A stretch of 64,000 bases of DNA from an uncultured cyanobacterium (GTDB lineage: Bacteria > Cyanobacteriota > Cyanobacteriia > Cyanobacteriales > Nostocaceae), in the NCBI GenBank assembly GCA_903903925.1, contig CAIVAU010000188.1, positions 1-64,000 of the forward strand, written 5' to 3'. Shown in pieces: positions 8,141 through 17,011 of the stretch; positions within the stretch are counted from its first letter, which is position 1, and every line of letters starts with the position of its first letter. The position numbers and the translations under genes were made by a program. Below the pieces are notes generated by a model. The model worked only from the letters and a program-made list of their open reading frames with translations. It did no database searches and had not been told where the DNA came from.

Positions 8141-10642
8141 TCACTCATTATCCTTATAGTTAGAAGGTAAAAGTTCTGATGGAATGAGTTTAAACGGCAA
8201 TAATAAGTTGTCAATAAGTTTGTCACGTAAGTTTTTAGAAGAGTAACTACCTCCTCTAATACATTCTATCAGTAGAATATTGGCGTAAAAATAGTCTTCT
8301 AAAGTTTGTATTTCCTCTTTTGAAAATTTTATATCATTATAACTAATATTTAAATAAAATTTCATAAATGCACTCAATTGATCCGCCCACTGTTGCCAAT
8401 CAGATATAGGATCATTATCACTAGGCATACTTTCTTTTAAAATTGTTAGTTCTTCTAGCAAATCATCGTAGTTTTGTTGTTGAGTAGTAGCATTTATATC
8501 TTTTTCGTTAATATCAGTTCTGTAATGTTCTTCATCCAGGGTGACTTGGCTTTTTTGCTTATTAATAGTAATTACGCCCTTCTCTTGATCAATAGTTACT
8601 ACATTCTGTAGTGGACAAGAAATATTCTGTTCATCGTTAACAGGTAGTTCTTTCCTAAGTAAAGCAGTCACTTTCTGGGGTTCAAATTTTTGACCAGAAG
8701 CCTTAGCAAAAACTTGAGCGTGAAAATCAACTAAACTTAATGCAAAATTTGAAAAATGTGAGCGTTTAATAATTTGTCCCCTTTCGGTATTGACCTCTCT
8801 CAGTATATAAGCAAGCCTTTCAGCCAAAGGAGAATTGCTTTTTGTAAGCCGATTGGTACATAGTTCAAACCACTGGTCAATAAAAAGATAAAACGCCCTC
8901 CATGAACTAGATTTCACGGAGTGGTAGACAGTTACCGCATACAACCAATTCAACATATCTTGCATTCTTTCGCTTTTTACTAACATGTTGACCTGGCAGA
9001 ACATGAGTTTTAAAAACTCATCAGCATTTGCGAGTCGTCCCGCAATCATTAGAAAAACTTCTTGCCACTGACGCTTTGTTAAGTGTTGCGTGATCACTTC
9101 GTCTAAAACTTTAGAATTTTCTACTACATAATTAGCAACAAAATATTCGCGAAAACTCTGATGAGAGAAGGAATAAACATCTTTAGCTTGTTGAGCCAGT
9201 AATCCATGATTTGCTTCAATTGTTTTCAGTACACCTAAGCTTTCATTAAGCAAAGTCTCATGAGCCATTTCCGGAATATTTTTAATGTAGTTCTGAATTG
9301 AGTCTTCTAGCTCCGATTTATACCAAAAATATTTTGGAGGTTCTTGATTAAAAGCCTCATAAGCTAACTTACCAATCAAATGAATTTTTCTGCGATAAGG
9401 TAAATTTAATTTATTAATTAAACTACGATCTATTCGCCTGCTAGCATCCCATTTGCGTAAAAGTATATTGACAGCTTCATCAAACAATAAGTAACGATTT
9501 TTCGGCAAGTCATAGTTATCCTCAAATACTAAACACAGCATAGTCAGTAGCAACGGACTATTGGTTAACTCTTTGATTGAACTATTTTTTTCTAGTTGCG
9601 CTAAAAATTTTTCTTTCAACTTAGGTTCTTGACAGGATTCAAACCATTTTTGCACAAACAGCATAACTTGGTTTTCATCAAAATGTGTCATCTCCACTTC
9701 TGTAAAATATTCAAATGTATAATCTGAAGCCCCAGAACGACAGGTAAGCACAAAGCGATTTTTTGAAAATTGTTCTATAAAAGTATTAATGCTTCGGTAT
9801 ATGCGGTTGCTTTCTGCCTCTACAACCTCATCGAATCCATCTAACAAAATTAAGCAACGTCCTTGCACTAGTAACTCCTGAACAAGTTGAGTTGGTTCAG
9901 GAACACATCTAATAAATTCTCGTGTGACTACATCAATCAGGTCTGCGTTATCTTCTTCGTCTGCCCATGCTTTCAATGAAATAAAAATTGGAATCAATTC
10001 TTTCCCTAATTCTGTTGCAGAATGCATGGATAAATATTTAAGAAATGTAGTCTTCCCTGCTCCTGGCTTACCCCATATAATGAGCTTTTGATAAGACTTT
10101 ACAGCATTCAAAGCAGAAATATTTTCATTGCTCACTCTATCGTTTATCCGACTACTAGATATATGAGACAACAGTTCTTCAATTGTTTTTTGCTTCTTGG
10201 CTTTAACACTTTTTAGAACATTTACTTTAGCATAAATACTATCTAAATCCACAGGTTGAGTCATAGTCAGGACTTTCATTGTGCCACACTTTGTCCTCAG
10301 ATACTCTTGGTAGCGGTCTAGCCAATCTCCATTTTCATTAGTGTTTGTTAACTCTACTTGTTCTAAAGCTGCTTGTTGTCTCAAAGCTTCTTGATAACTT
10401 TCACATTCCAGCAAGACTCCGCATAAGAAGTTTAGATTTTTCTCTTGCATCTTCATCGGTTCAGTGTTCTTGAAGAAGTTGCGGATGGTTTTATCTGAAA
10501 TGACATCTTTTAAATTGTTTAGTTGATCATGATAAACATTATTTAGAGCGGTAATTAAAAGCATTGGCGATCCACCAAACTTTTCTGTGTAAGCTTGTCT
10601 TAATCTTTCAAACACCTTTTGATTAACTGTGATTGCTACCAT
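8141..10642 (-). CDS. NACHT-domain NTPase (bacterial NLR-like)
   Basis: This is a STAND-class NTPase of the NACHT family; bacterial members (bNACHT) are known anti-phage sensors. Residues 1-90 form a small helical N-terminal domain (ISDKTIRNFFKN resembles an HTH or effector-associated fold). The NACHT core has a Walker A GKPGAGKTT at residues 191-199 and a Walker B of the LILLDGFDEV type near 260, followed by the LTNSPLLLTMLCLVF segment typical of NACHT proteins. The C-terminal 350 residues are helical with no obvious repeat family. No nuclease or membrane effector domain is recognisable, so the effector may be the N-terminal domain or a partner. The start ATG is preceded by AGAGGGC. The gene stands alone on the minus strand. 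Confidence 0.85.
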   Translation of the reverse strand: MVAITVNQKVFERLRQAYTEKFGGSPMLLITALNNVYHDQLNNLKDVISDKTIRNFFKNTEPMKMQEKNLNFLCGVLLECESYQEALRQQAALEQVELTNTNENGDWLDRYQEYLRTKCGTMKVLTMTQPVDLDSIYAKVNVLKSVKAKKQKTIEELLSHISSSRINDRVSNENISALNAVKSYQKLIIWGKPGAGKTTFLKYLSMHSATELGKELIPIFISLKAWADEEDNADLIDVVTREFIRCVPEPTQLVQELLVQGRCLILLDGFDEVVEAESNRIYRSINTFIEQFSKNRFVLTCRSGASDYTFEYFTEVEMTHFDENQVMLFVQKWFESCQEPKLKEKFLAQLEKNSSIKELTNSPLLLTMLCLVFEDNYDLPKNRYLLFDEAVNILLRKWDASRRIDRSLINKLNLPYRRKIHLIGKLAYEAFNQEPPKYFWYKSELEDSIQNYIKNIPEMAHETLLNESLGVLKTIEANHGLLAQQAKDVYSFSHQSFREYFVANYVVENSKVLDEVITQHLTKRQWQEVFLMIAGRLANADEFLKLMFCQVNMLVKSERMQDMLNWLYAVTVYHSVKSSSWRAFYLFIDQWFELCTNRLTKSNSPLAERLAYILREVNTERGQIIKRSHFSNFALSLVDFHAQVFAKASGQKFEPQKVTALLRKELPVNDEQNISCPLQNVVTIDQEKGVITINKQKSQVTLDEEHYRTDINEKDINATTQQQNYDDLLEELTILKESMPSDNDPISDWQQWADQLSAFMKFYLNISYNDIKFSKEEIQTLEDYFYANILLIECIRGGSYSSKNLRDKLIDNLLLPFKLIPSELLPSNYKDNE

Positions 10643-10908
10643 GTCTGCCCTCTTTACTCACATTTAAGAAGCATAAGTATATCTACTTAAAAGTCTAAAT
10701 ACTCGTATTACTAGCTGCCTCTCACCTAAAGCATTACTCTTAAACTTATAGGACTTACGCATTATCCCTCGTTCCCAGGCAGTCCCGATGAAAAAATTTC
10801 ACTGCCATACATTTTACCCCATTACCCGCATTTCTCACAAGTTTGAGCGGCAGAAGAAGTCGTGGGCAGAGGGGAAAGAACTTGTACTAGAACTTTCAAG
10901 AAACAAGA

Positions 10909-10993
10909 GGGAGCAGGGAGCAGGGAGCAGGGAGCAGGGAATAGGGAATAGGGAGTAGGGAATAGGGAATAGGGAGTAGGGAATAGGGAATAG
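10909..10993. repeat. Heptameric short tandem repeats (STRR)
   Basis: About twelve consecutive seven-base units of the forms GGGAGCA, GGGAATA and GGGAGTA occupy 85 bases. Such short tandemly repeated repetitive sequences are characteristic of filamentous nitrogen-fixing cyanobacteria. The array runs directly into a copy of the 55-base interspersed repeat. Confidence 0.9.
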
Positions 10994-10996
10994 AAG

Positions 10997-11052
10997 GAGT
11001 TTCTTTCATTCATAGAGGGTGGTACGCCGCCCGTGGGGTGCTCTCAAGAGAT
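10997..11052. repeat. Interspersed GC-rich repeat, copy A
   Basis: The core reads GAGTTTCTTTCATTCATAG, then GGGTGGTACGCCGCCCGTGG and GGTGCTCTCAAGAGA. Similar sequences occur at 11387-11434 and 29229-29284. Like the 29 kb copy it follows GGGAGCA heptamers, so the two elements look like one composite unit. Confidence 0.75.
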
Positions 11053-11273
11053 CCTCTGCTCCTGCGTCCTGTTTCTTTTATATTCCTAAAGAATGAGGAT
11101 AAATACACTACTCAGACTGTAAATTAAAGTTGTTGCCGCTAAATACCGTTTATTTCTGTTTATTTCTGCTTGTTCCTCAAAGATCAAACATTTACAGAAT
11201 TTGGAGAAAATTATGTAATTATTTTTGTCTAAAGACTGACCCGGCTTGACAACAAAAAGCAAGCTTAAACAAG

Positions 11274-11316
11274 CTAATAGCCTTTAGCTGAGTACCAGTC
11301 AGCTAAAGGCTATTAG
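11274..11316. repeat. Perfect 18-base inverted repeat
   Basis: The arms at 11274-11291 and 11299-11316 (starting CTAATAGCCTTTAGCTGA) are exactly complementary around the seven-base loop GTACCAG. It lies about 140 bases beyond the 3' end of the binding-protein gene at 11452, so it could terminate that leftward transcript. No strong T run follows. The perfect match also suits a mobile palindromic repeat. Confidence 0.7.
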
Positions 11317-11386
11317 TAAATTGCTCAATTTCTCTTTGGTTAACGGGTACTAAACAAAGAACGTAGTCTCCCCGCCCTTGGAGTGG

Positions 11387-11434
11387 AGGTGTTTCTTTCA
11401 AAGGGGTGGTGCTCCGCCCGTGGGGTACTCTCTA
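11387..11434. repeat. Interspersed GC-rich repeat, copy B
   Basis: This copy shares GTTTCTTTCA, GGGGTGGTGCTCCGCCCGTG and GGGTACTCTC with copy A at 10997. It lacks the CATTCATAG portion and ends 17 bases before the stop codon of the minus-strand gene at 11452. Confidence 0.65.
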
Positions 11435-11451
11435 GAATTTCTGCGATTCGG

Positions 11452-12381
11452 TCATAGTAGTTCCCAAGCCTTGCCCTTATAGCCATATTGGAAGATTTCC
11501 GGGTGCAGAATTTCTGCTAAGATTTCAATGGATTCCACAAGTCGAGGGCCTGGGCGATTGAAATAGGAATTGCCATCAGTGATGTATACTCTGTTATGCT
11601 GACTAGCCTGCAGTTGTTGCCACTCTGGAAGATGAGTTACCAATTGAGCTTCTTGGCGAGTGCGATTTAAATCGAAGCCGCAGGGCATAAAAATAATCAC
11701 ATCTGGATTGAATTGGAGTAGTGTTTCCAATTTCAAAGATGCAGAAGGCTGACCTGCAACGCCTAAGAGTGGTTTTCCTCCTGCCAAAGATACTAATTCC
11801 GGAATCCAATTGGCAGCAAGCATTAAAGGATCAGTCCACTCAATACAGGCGACAGTCGGGAGTTTTTCTGTCTGGGATAGTCCTTTTGTTTTTTGCTCGA
11901 CAATCTTGACGCGGGCTTCTAAATTTTCTAATAAATTTCGCGAGTCTATCCCAAAAGCATGAGCCACACGCTCAATATCAGTCCAGACATCTTGAAGAAC
12001 ATTAGGTTGTAAGGAAATAATTTGGGGTGAGCTATTGGTGAGGCTAGCAACTGCCTGTTCAACTTCTGCTAATGTAACTGCACATACAGTACACTGGTCT
12101 TGGGTAATAATATGGGTGGGTTGCAGTTTTTGTAGAACATCCGTTTTAATCTGGTAGATACTGAGAGCAGATTGTAACAAATTGTTAACTTTATCGTGAA
12201 TTTCATGGCTGGGTGCATTGCTGTCCAAACGTGCTTGAGTGCAAATTGGTCGGTCTTGAATTTCCGGAGGGTAATCGCATTCGTGCGATCGCCCAACAAT
12301 TTGACTTACCAACCCCAGCGCGGCTAAAATCTCGGTTCCACTAGGGATCAGAGAGACAATTTTCACGCTATTATCTGTCAT
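11452..12381 (-). CDS. Cobalamin-binding (BtuF-like) periplasmic-fold protein
   Basis: This belongs to the type III solute-binding proteins (BtuF/FhuD fold) that NCBI-style annotation calls cobalamin-binding protein. It opens with IVSLIPSGTEILAALGL and GRSHECDYP, both hallmarks of this group, and contains TQDQCTVCAV and GQPSASLKLETLLQFNPDVIIFMPCG. No signal peptide is visible, which is usual for this subgroup and leaves its location uncertain. The ATG has a strong ribosome-binding site (GGAGGTGGAGCG). No B12 riboswitch element was found upstream and no BtuCD genes are adjacent, so a role in B12 uptake or salvage is inferred from family only. Confidence 0.8.
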   Translation of the reverse strand: MTDNSVKIVSLIPSGTEILAALGLVSQIVGRSHECDYPPEIQDRPICTQARLDSNAPSHEIHDKVNNLLQSALSIYQIKTDVLQKLQPTHIITQDQCTVCAVTLAEVEQAVASLTNSSPQIISLQPNVLQDVWTDIERVAHAFGIDSRNLLENLEARVKIVEQKTKGLSQTEKLPTVACIEWTDPLMLAANWIPELVSLAGGKPLLGVAGQPSASLKLETLLQFNPDVIIFMPCGFDLNRTRQEAQLVTHLPEWQQLQASQHNRVYITDGNSYFNRPGPRLVESIEILAEILHPEIFQYGYKGKAWELL

Positions 12382-12584
12382 CGCTCCACCTCCATAACAG
12401 CTGCTATTGGTTCGATCTTGGCAGATTTTGACAGTTTTAGATATCTTTCCGTAGGTTAATTTATAGGCGCGAGTGGGCAGATTTTAGAGGACTCGTGAGC
12501 CCTTCTGGTCTACGGAACTCCTCCTAGTTCTGGGCAGCGAAAAAATAGTACTAACTTTACCTTATATTAAGAATTTCGCCCCGC

Positions 12585-14774
12585 TCAACTCTCAGCCTCG
12601 TGGGCTTTCTGCTTTGATAGTGTAACTGGTAACTCACCAAACTTGGGACTCCACCAACCTGTCGCGGTCAAGAAGTAAACAGCTTGCTCATGCTTTTTGT
12701 CTTTCCTAGCATTGGAGTCGGAACAACGTAGCAAGCGTTTTTGTTGTCCGTCCTTTTGGTAGGCATATTCCTCTAATGGTTTTTTGCAAACTGGACACGG
12801 ATAAGCGGTTTTTTGGGTGGGGACGGAGACAGATTGACTATCGGTTGGCTGTTTTGACTGGGGTTGCTCCCACTGCTTGGTGCGATCGCTCCAAAACAAG
12901 ACTACATTTTCGCAACCACTCACACACTTGAGAAAATACTTTTTCTTCACCTTCTTACTCGGAATCTTTCCTAAGTAATTCTTGCACTGGGGGCAGCGTG
13001 TTCTCGAAAGATCGGGCGTCTTAGTCGTACGAGGAACCGGATTTGAACTTAAGTGTTTGGGAATCACCTGTTGCGCTTTTACCAGTGCTGGAGCAAAATA
13101 TTCTCGGTTCCAACTCGTCAGGTAGCGTTGCCAGTCTTGCTTACCATCAGAAATCGCGTCCAATTCCTTTTCCATCTGCGCTGTAAACTCGGCTTCCAGG
13201 AGATCCGGTAAAGCATCTTGGAGGAAACGATCAACATCTAGCCCCAGAACCGTTGGATGCAGATTTCCTTTAGTCAACTCTACATACTGCCGCTGCTTCA
13301 GGATTTGGATCGTCGGTGCATAGGTGCTGGGTCGTCCGATGCCCTTGCGTTCCATCACCTGTACTAGTTTCGGCTCACTGTAACGGGGTGGTGGTTGGGT
13401 CTGCTTCTTTTCATGTGCTGCTTGAACCAACGTTAGAGATTGACCTGATTGCAGAACTGGCAGTTCCACATCTGCGGTCAAATTGTTCCAGTATTTGGTG
13501 TAGCCGGCAAACTGTATTACCTGTCCTTTTGCCTGCCAGAAGACAGAACCAGATTGGGTGACAATTCGAGTCTGTCGCACTTGAGCAGATTTACATTGAG
13601 TAGCCATTGCCCGTTTCCAAATCATCACGTACAAAGCAAACTCATCAGCCGACAATTCCAAGCGTAGTTGAGCCGAGGGACGAAACACATCTGTTGGGCG
13701 AATTGCCTCGTGTGCCTCCTGGGCATTTTTGCTGCTACGATGTCTTGCTGTTTTCTGAGGCACATTGTCAGGGTCATTTTTCTCTAGCCAACTCCGCGCT
13801 TGCTCACAGAATTCAGGGCTGAGGACAACGCTATCAGTTCGCATGTAGGTAATCAACCCTGCTTCGTAGAGTGACTGTGCGACCTGCATCGTTTTCTCTG
13901 GAACAAAACGCAGGCGAGAACCGGCAGCTTGTTGTAGCGTGGAAGTTACAAATGGGGGTGGTGGAGTGCGGCTAACTGTTTTCCCCTCGATTTCTACCAC
14001 TTTATGGGGGTGCTGTTGTGCGATTTGGACTAAGCGATCAGCTTCAGCCTCGCTCAACACCCGCTCTGACTCTTGGACTGGTTTATCTGTGGGTGCTGTG
14101 GTATCATCTTTTTGAGCATCCTCCGTCGTGGTTGCGGTGGTATCACGCCGATAGTAGGCACGGAAGCCCTCTGCATAATCGACGAACACACTCCAGTAGT
14201 CCTGTGGCACAAAGACTTGGATCTGCCGTTCTCGTTCACAGATCATGTGCAACGTCGCGCTTTGCACCCGTCCCATACTCTTTGCCCCATTTTGCAACTT
14301 CCACAGCAACGGAGAACCTTTGTAGCCCACCAATTTATCAAGGACGGAACGGCACAAACCAGAGTTGACCAGATTTTGGTCAATCGTGCGGGGACGGGCG
14401 ATCGCCGCTTGTACTGCCGCTGGAGTGATTTCAGTATAGACAACTCTTTGAGGGTTTTTGAGGTTCAAGGCTTGCTGAATGTGCCAGGCGATCGTTTCCC
14501 CTTCTCGATCTGGGTCAGTTGCCAGCACCACAGTTTTGACCTGTTGCACCGCAGATCGCAGCTTTTGAATCGTTTCCTTACCCTGTGAACCCCGTGCGAC
14601 AAAGCGGCAGTTTACCCTATCGCCGTCAAGTTCAAAGCCGAGAGAATCTTCCCCATCGTCTGCCAATTCCCGCATATGCCCCATACTGGCCCTGATCAAC
14701 CAATCAGCACCCAGAATTTGACTCAGCTTTTTGACCTTTCCCGGACTTTCTACAATCAGGAGTTTCGTCGCCAC
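12585..14774 (-). CDS. topA: DNA topoisomerase I (type IA)
   Basis: The enzyme relaxes negatively supercoiled DNA by a transient 5'-phosphotyrosine strand break. An N-terminal TOPRIM domain starts with KLLIVESPGKVKKL and contains ATDPDREGETIAWHI. The catalytic tyrosine lies in LITYMRTDS. C-terminal four-cysteine zinc modules begin with RCPQCKNYLG and YPCPVCKKPL. I prefer the GTG at 14774, which has AAGGGGAA seven bases upstream, over the ATG at 14810. At about 730 residues with an ESPGKVKK start, it differs from the longer main cyanobacterial TopA as I recall it, so it may be a second paralogue; that is inference. Confidence 0.88.
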   Translation of the reverse strand: MATKLLIVESPGKVKKLSQILGADWLIRASMGHMRELADDGEDSLGFELDGDRVNCRFVARGSQGKETIQKLRSAVQQVKTVVLATDPDREGETIAWHIQQALNLKNPQRVVYTEITPAAVQAAIARPRTIDQNLVNSGLCRSVLDKLVGYKGSPLLWKLQNGAKSMGRVQSATLHMICERERQIQVFVPQDYWSVFVDYAEGFRAYYRRDTTATTTEDAQKDDTTAPTDKPVQESERVLSEAEADRLVQIAQQHPHKVVEIEGKTVSRTPPPPFVTSTLQQAAGSRLRFVPEKTMQVAQSLYEAGLITYMRTDSVVLSPEFCEQARSWLEKNDPDNVPQKTARHRSSKNAQEAHEAIRPTDVFRPSAQLRLELSADEFALYVMIWKRAMATQCKSAQVRQTRIVTQSGSVFWQAKGQVIQFAGYTKYWNNLTADVELPVLQSGQSLTLVQAAHEKKQTQPPPRYSEPKLVQVMERKGIGRPSTYAPTIQILKQRQYVELTKGNLHPTVLGLDVDRFLQDALPDLLEAEFTAQMEKELDAISDGKQDWQRYLTSWNREYFAPALVKAQQVIPKHLSSNPVPRTTKTPDLSRTRCPQCKNYLGKIPSKKVKKKYFLKCVSGCENVVLFWSDRTKQWEQPQSKQPTDSQSVSVPTQKTAYPCPVCKKPLEEYAYQKDGQQKRLLRCSDSNARKDKKHEQAVYFLTATGWWSPKFGELPVTLSKQKAHEAES

Positions 14775-15052
14775 AACACATTCCCCTTTTGGCGCGATCG
14801 CGGGAGACATTGGATGAGCGATCGCTGACCTTTATATTTATCACAGCACTTTTCAGTTGTATGAACCACATCCCAAAAATTGCGATCGCCTCTGGTGCTT
14901 GTGGTTTTGTGGGCTGAAAATTGCTGTAAGTACAATTTTACTATAGCAGTCCTATTTTAGACCGTGAAAATTCCAGACTTCACCAAACCCGGATTTTGCG
15001 TTTCCGGGAATAATGATTAAGATCCAAATAACCCTGCACTCCCTGAACTGTT

Positions 15053-15628
15053 ATGACTATAACCACCGCTAAACGCTTTACCATAGCTGAATATGACCGT
15101 TTAGCAGAACTCAGATTTTTTGGTGAGGATGACCGAGTTGAGCTGATCAAGGGAGAAATCATTTGCATGGCATCTAAAGGCAAACCACACTCTGTTTGTA
15201 GTACCCGCCTGTTTCGCGAATTATTCAAGCTTCTTGCAGAACGGGCGATCCTGCGAGGACAAGAGCCAATTATCATCCCTGATTTCAGCGAACCTGAACC
15301 AGATTTCATCATCGCGCAAAATCAAGATGATGACTATCTCGATGCCCATCCCAGTCCTAATGATATATTACTTTTAATTGAGATTTCTGATTTTTCTTTG
15401 AAATATGACCAAGAAGTTAAATTACCACTTTATGCTGAAGCAGGTATTTCTGATTACTGGATATTTAATTTAGTCAATAATTGTCTGGAATCCTACAGCG
15501 AACCATATCAAGATTTGCAAGGCAAATTTGGGTATCGTAGAAAGGTGATTTTTCTACCAAATGAATCTGTTTATCTGCCCAGGTTCCCTGATTTAGTTCT
15601 CGATTTATCTAAGGTTTTTTCAAGATGA
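15053..15628 (+). CDS. Uma2 family endonuclease
   Basis: This is a member of the Uma2/DUF820 family, a PD-(D/E)XK nuclease fold that is greatly expanded in cyanobacteria and of poorly known function. Visible motifs are FTIAEYDRLAELRFFGEDDRVELIKGEI near the start, EPEPDFIIA and ILLLIEISDFSLKYDQEVKLPLYAEAGISDYWI. The last two carry the acidic and lysine residues of the predicted active site. At 191 residues it has the usual full length. It lies 66 bases upstream of the PARIS-like pair on the same strand, but such genes are scattered everywhere in these genomes, so a functional link is not implied. Confidence 0.88.
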   Translation: MTITTAKRFTIAEYDRLAELRFFGEDDRVELIKGEIICMASKGKPHSVCSTRLFRELFKLLAERAILRGQEPIIIPDFSEPEPDFIIAQNQDDDYLDAHPSPNDILLLIEISDFSLKYDQEVKLPLYAEAGISDYWIFNLVNNCLESYSEPYQDLQGKFGYRRKVIFLPNESVYLPRFPDLVLDLSKVFSR

Positions 15629-15694
15629 TGTATCGTGCTCGGCAAAGTCTAAGCTAACTCCTCCCCACTCCCCGTATTTCTTAACAGGTCATTT

Positions 15695-17008
15695 ATGCTA
15701 GAAAAAATATCCTTATGTCAAAGATTAAATACAAGTTCTTTAAAATCGTTTTCAATCCGCAACCTTTTTGGCTCGAAAAATGTTAACATCTCTTTTGAGA
15801 AAGAAACGTTAATACTTATTGCTGAAAATGGTTCTGGCAAGACAACCATTCTCAACATTCTTTACTACCTTTTGTCTGGGAAGTTTAGCAAGCTTAGAAC
15901 GATAGATTTTGAGTCTGTAAAGCTTGAGTTTATGACTGGAGAAAGTATTGAAGTTAATAAAGATGAATTGAGCAGCATTTCTTTGGGAAAATATGATGTA
16001 AGAATATCTTCATCTTCTTTGCTTGATCTTAGTAAAATCGTATTACATTCTCTAAGGCAAACAAATATTGACAATAAAAATACCTTAGATGTTATTGCCT
16101 TGCCAGAAAATAATGATAATTTCTTGAAAGATAAAATCAGGTTGATTGACAATAATCTTCTAGAGAAAATCATGTATTTCCCAACCTATAGAAGAATTGA
16201 AGAAGATTTGAAGAACTTAGATTATAAAGGAGTAAATATTGATATTGATGACATTGAGAATAATGATGAAAGACTTATCCAATTTGGTATGGATGATGTT
16301 GTTAGTAAATTTGATAAATTCACGTTAGATATGAGAGACTCTATAGTTCATTCTTTCTCTAAATTATCAGGAGAAATACTTACCCAGCTTGTAGAGGGGA
16401 TAACGAATACTTCAGAAATGAAGGAGACTATTCAGCCTGATTTGTTAAAGATAGTGTTAGGTAGAGTTGGTGATCAAAATATATCTCGTGAAGAAAAAGA
16501 GAAAATTGAAAGCCTAGTTGCAACAGGGAAAATTAACTCAGGTGAATATGACCAACTTATCTATTTCCTCTCCAAGCTCATTAGTGTGTACGAACAGCAA
16601 AAGGATAAGGATGAATCTATTAAGAAATTTGCTAAAATTTGTAATACTTATTTGAAAAACAAAAAAGTCGTGTATGATGAAACAACTATTAATATCTGTA
16701 TCGTTGATACAAAAAATAATAAACCTATTGACCTTGTAAATCTCTCTTCGGGGGAAAAACAGATTATTTCTATATTTTCCAAAATTTATCTTGATGATTC
16801 ATCTAATAACAACTTTATTGTTTTGTTTGATGAACCAGAATTATCTTTATCGATAGAATGGCAAAAGATGTTACTACCTGATATTATTGATTCTGGTAAA
16901 TGCAAATTTTTGCTGGCAGTAACTCACTCTCCATTTATTTTCGATAACGATCTTGATTTAAATGCCTATGATTTAGATACCTTTGTTACAGAAGGAAGCC
17001 AAGATTAA
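15695..17008 (+). CDS. AAA15/ABC-type ATPase, PARIS component AriA-like
   Basis: This ABC-type (AAA15, OLD-like) ATPase closely resembles AriA of the PARIS phage-defence system, which senses viral anti-restriction proteins and releases the AriB toxin. A Walker A AENGSGKTT lies at residues 43-51. The signature NLSSGEKQIISIF is at about 348-360, the Walker B FIVLFDEPELSLS at about 375-387, and a switch-histidine motif (VTHSPFIFDND) follows. At 437 residues the length fits the family. The stop is followed three bases later by the ATG of the DUF4435-like partner, so translation is probably coupled. The gene pair is clearly more AT-rich than its neighbours, consistent with transfer. The pairing makes the call strong; the trigger is unknown. 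Confidence 0.85.
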   Translation: MLEKISLCQRLNTSSLKSFSIRNLFGSKNVNISFEKETLILIAENGSGKTTILNILYYLLSGKFSKLRTIDFESVKLEFMTGESIEVNKDELSSISLGKYDVRISSSSLLDLSKIVLHSLRQTNIDNKNTLDVIALPENNDNFLKDKIRLIDNNLLEKIMYFPTYRRIEEDLKNLDYKGVNIDIDDIENNDERLIQFGMDDVVSKFDKFTLDMRDSIVHSFSKLSGEILTQLVEGITNTSEMKETIQPDLLKIVLGRVGDQNISREEKEKIESLVATGKINSGEYDQLIYFLSKLISVYEQQKDKDESIKKFAKICNTYLKNKKVVYDETTINICIVDTKNNKPIDLVNLSSGEKQIISIFSKIYLDDSSNNNFIVLFDEPELSLSIEWQKMLLPDIIDSGKCKFLLAVTHSPFIFDNDLDLNAYDLDTFVTEGSQD

Positions 17009-17011
17009 AGA

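Larger units (their letters stand above)
10643..11451. other. Repeat-rich intergenic region (809 bases)
   Basis: No convincing gene lies here. The region holds a heptameric tandem repeat (10909-10993), two copies of an interspersed GC-rich repeat (10997-11052 and 11387-11434) and a perfect 18-base inverted repeat (11274-11316). A 63-codon frame on the minus strand is only the heptamer read as protein. The rest is AT-rich and unassigned. Confidence 0.7.

Noticed and set aside
10909..10993. Possible CRISPR array
   Set aside because: The units are seven bases long with no unique spacers and no cas genes nearby, so these are STRR tandem repeats.
12382..12584. Cobalamin riboswitch upstream of the BtuF-like gene
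   Set aside because: No B12-box-like sequence or expected stem arrangement could be found in the 200-base leader on the minus strand.
14018..14588. Plus-strand reading frames opposite topA
   Set aside because: They are antisense shadows of a strongly conserved gene and have no recognisable motifs.
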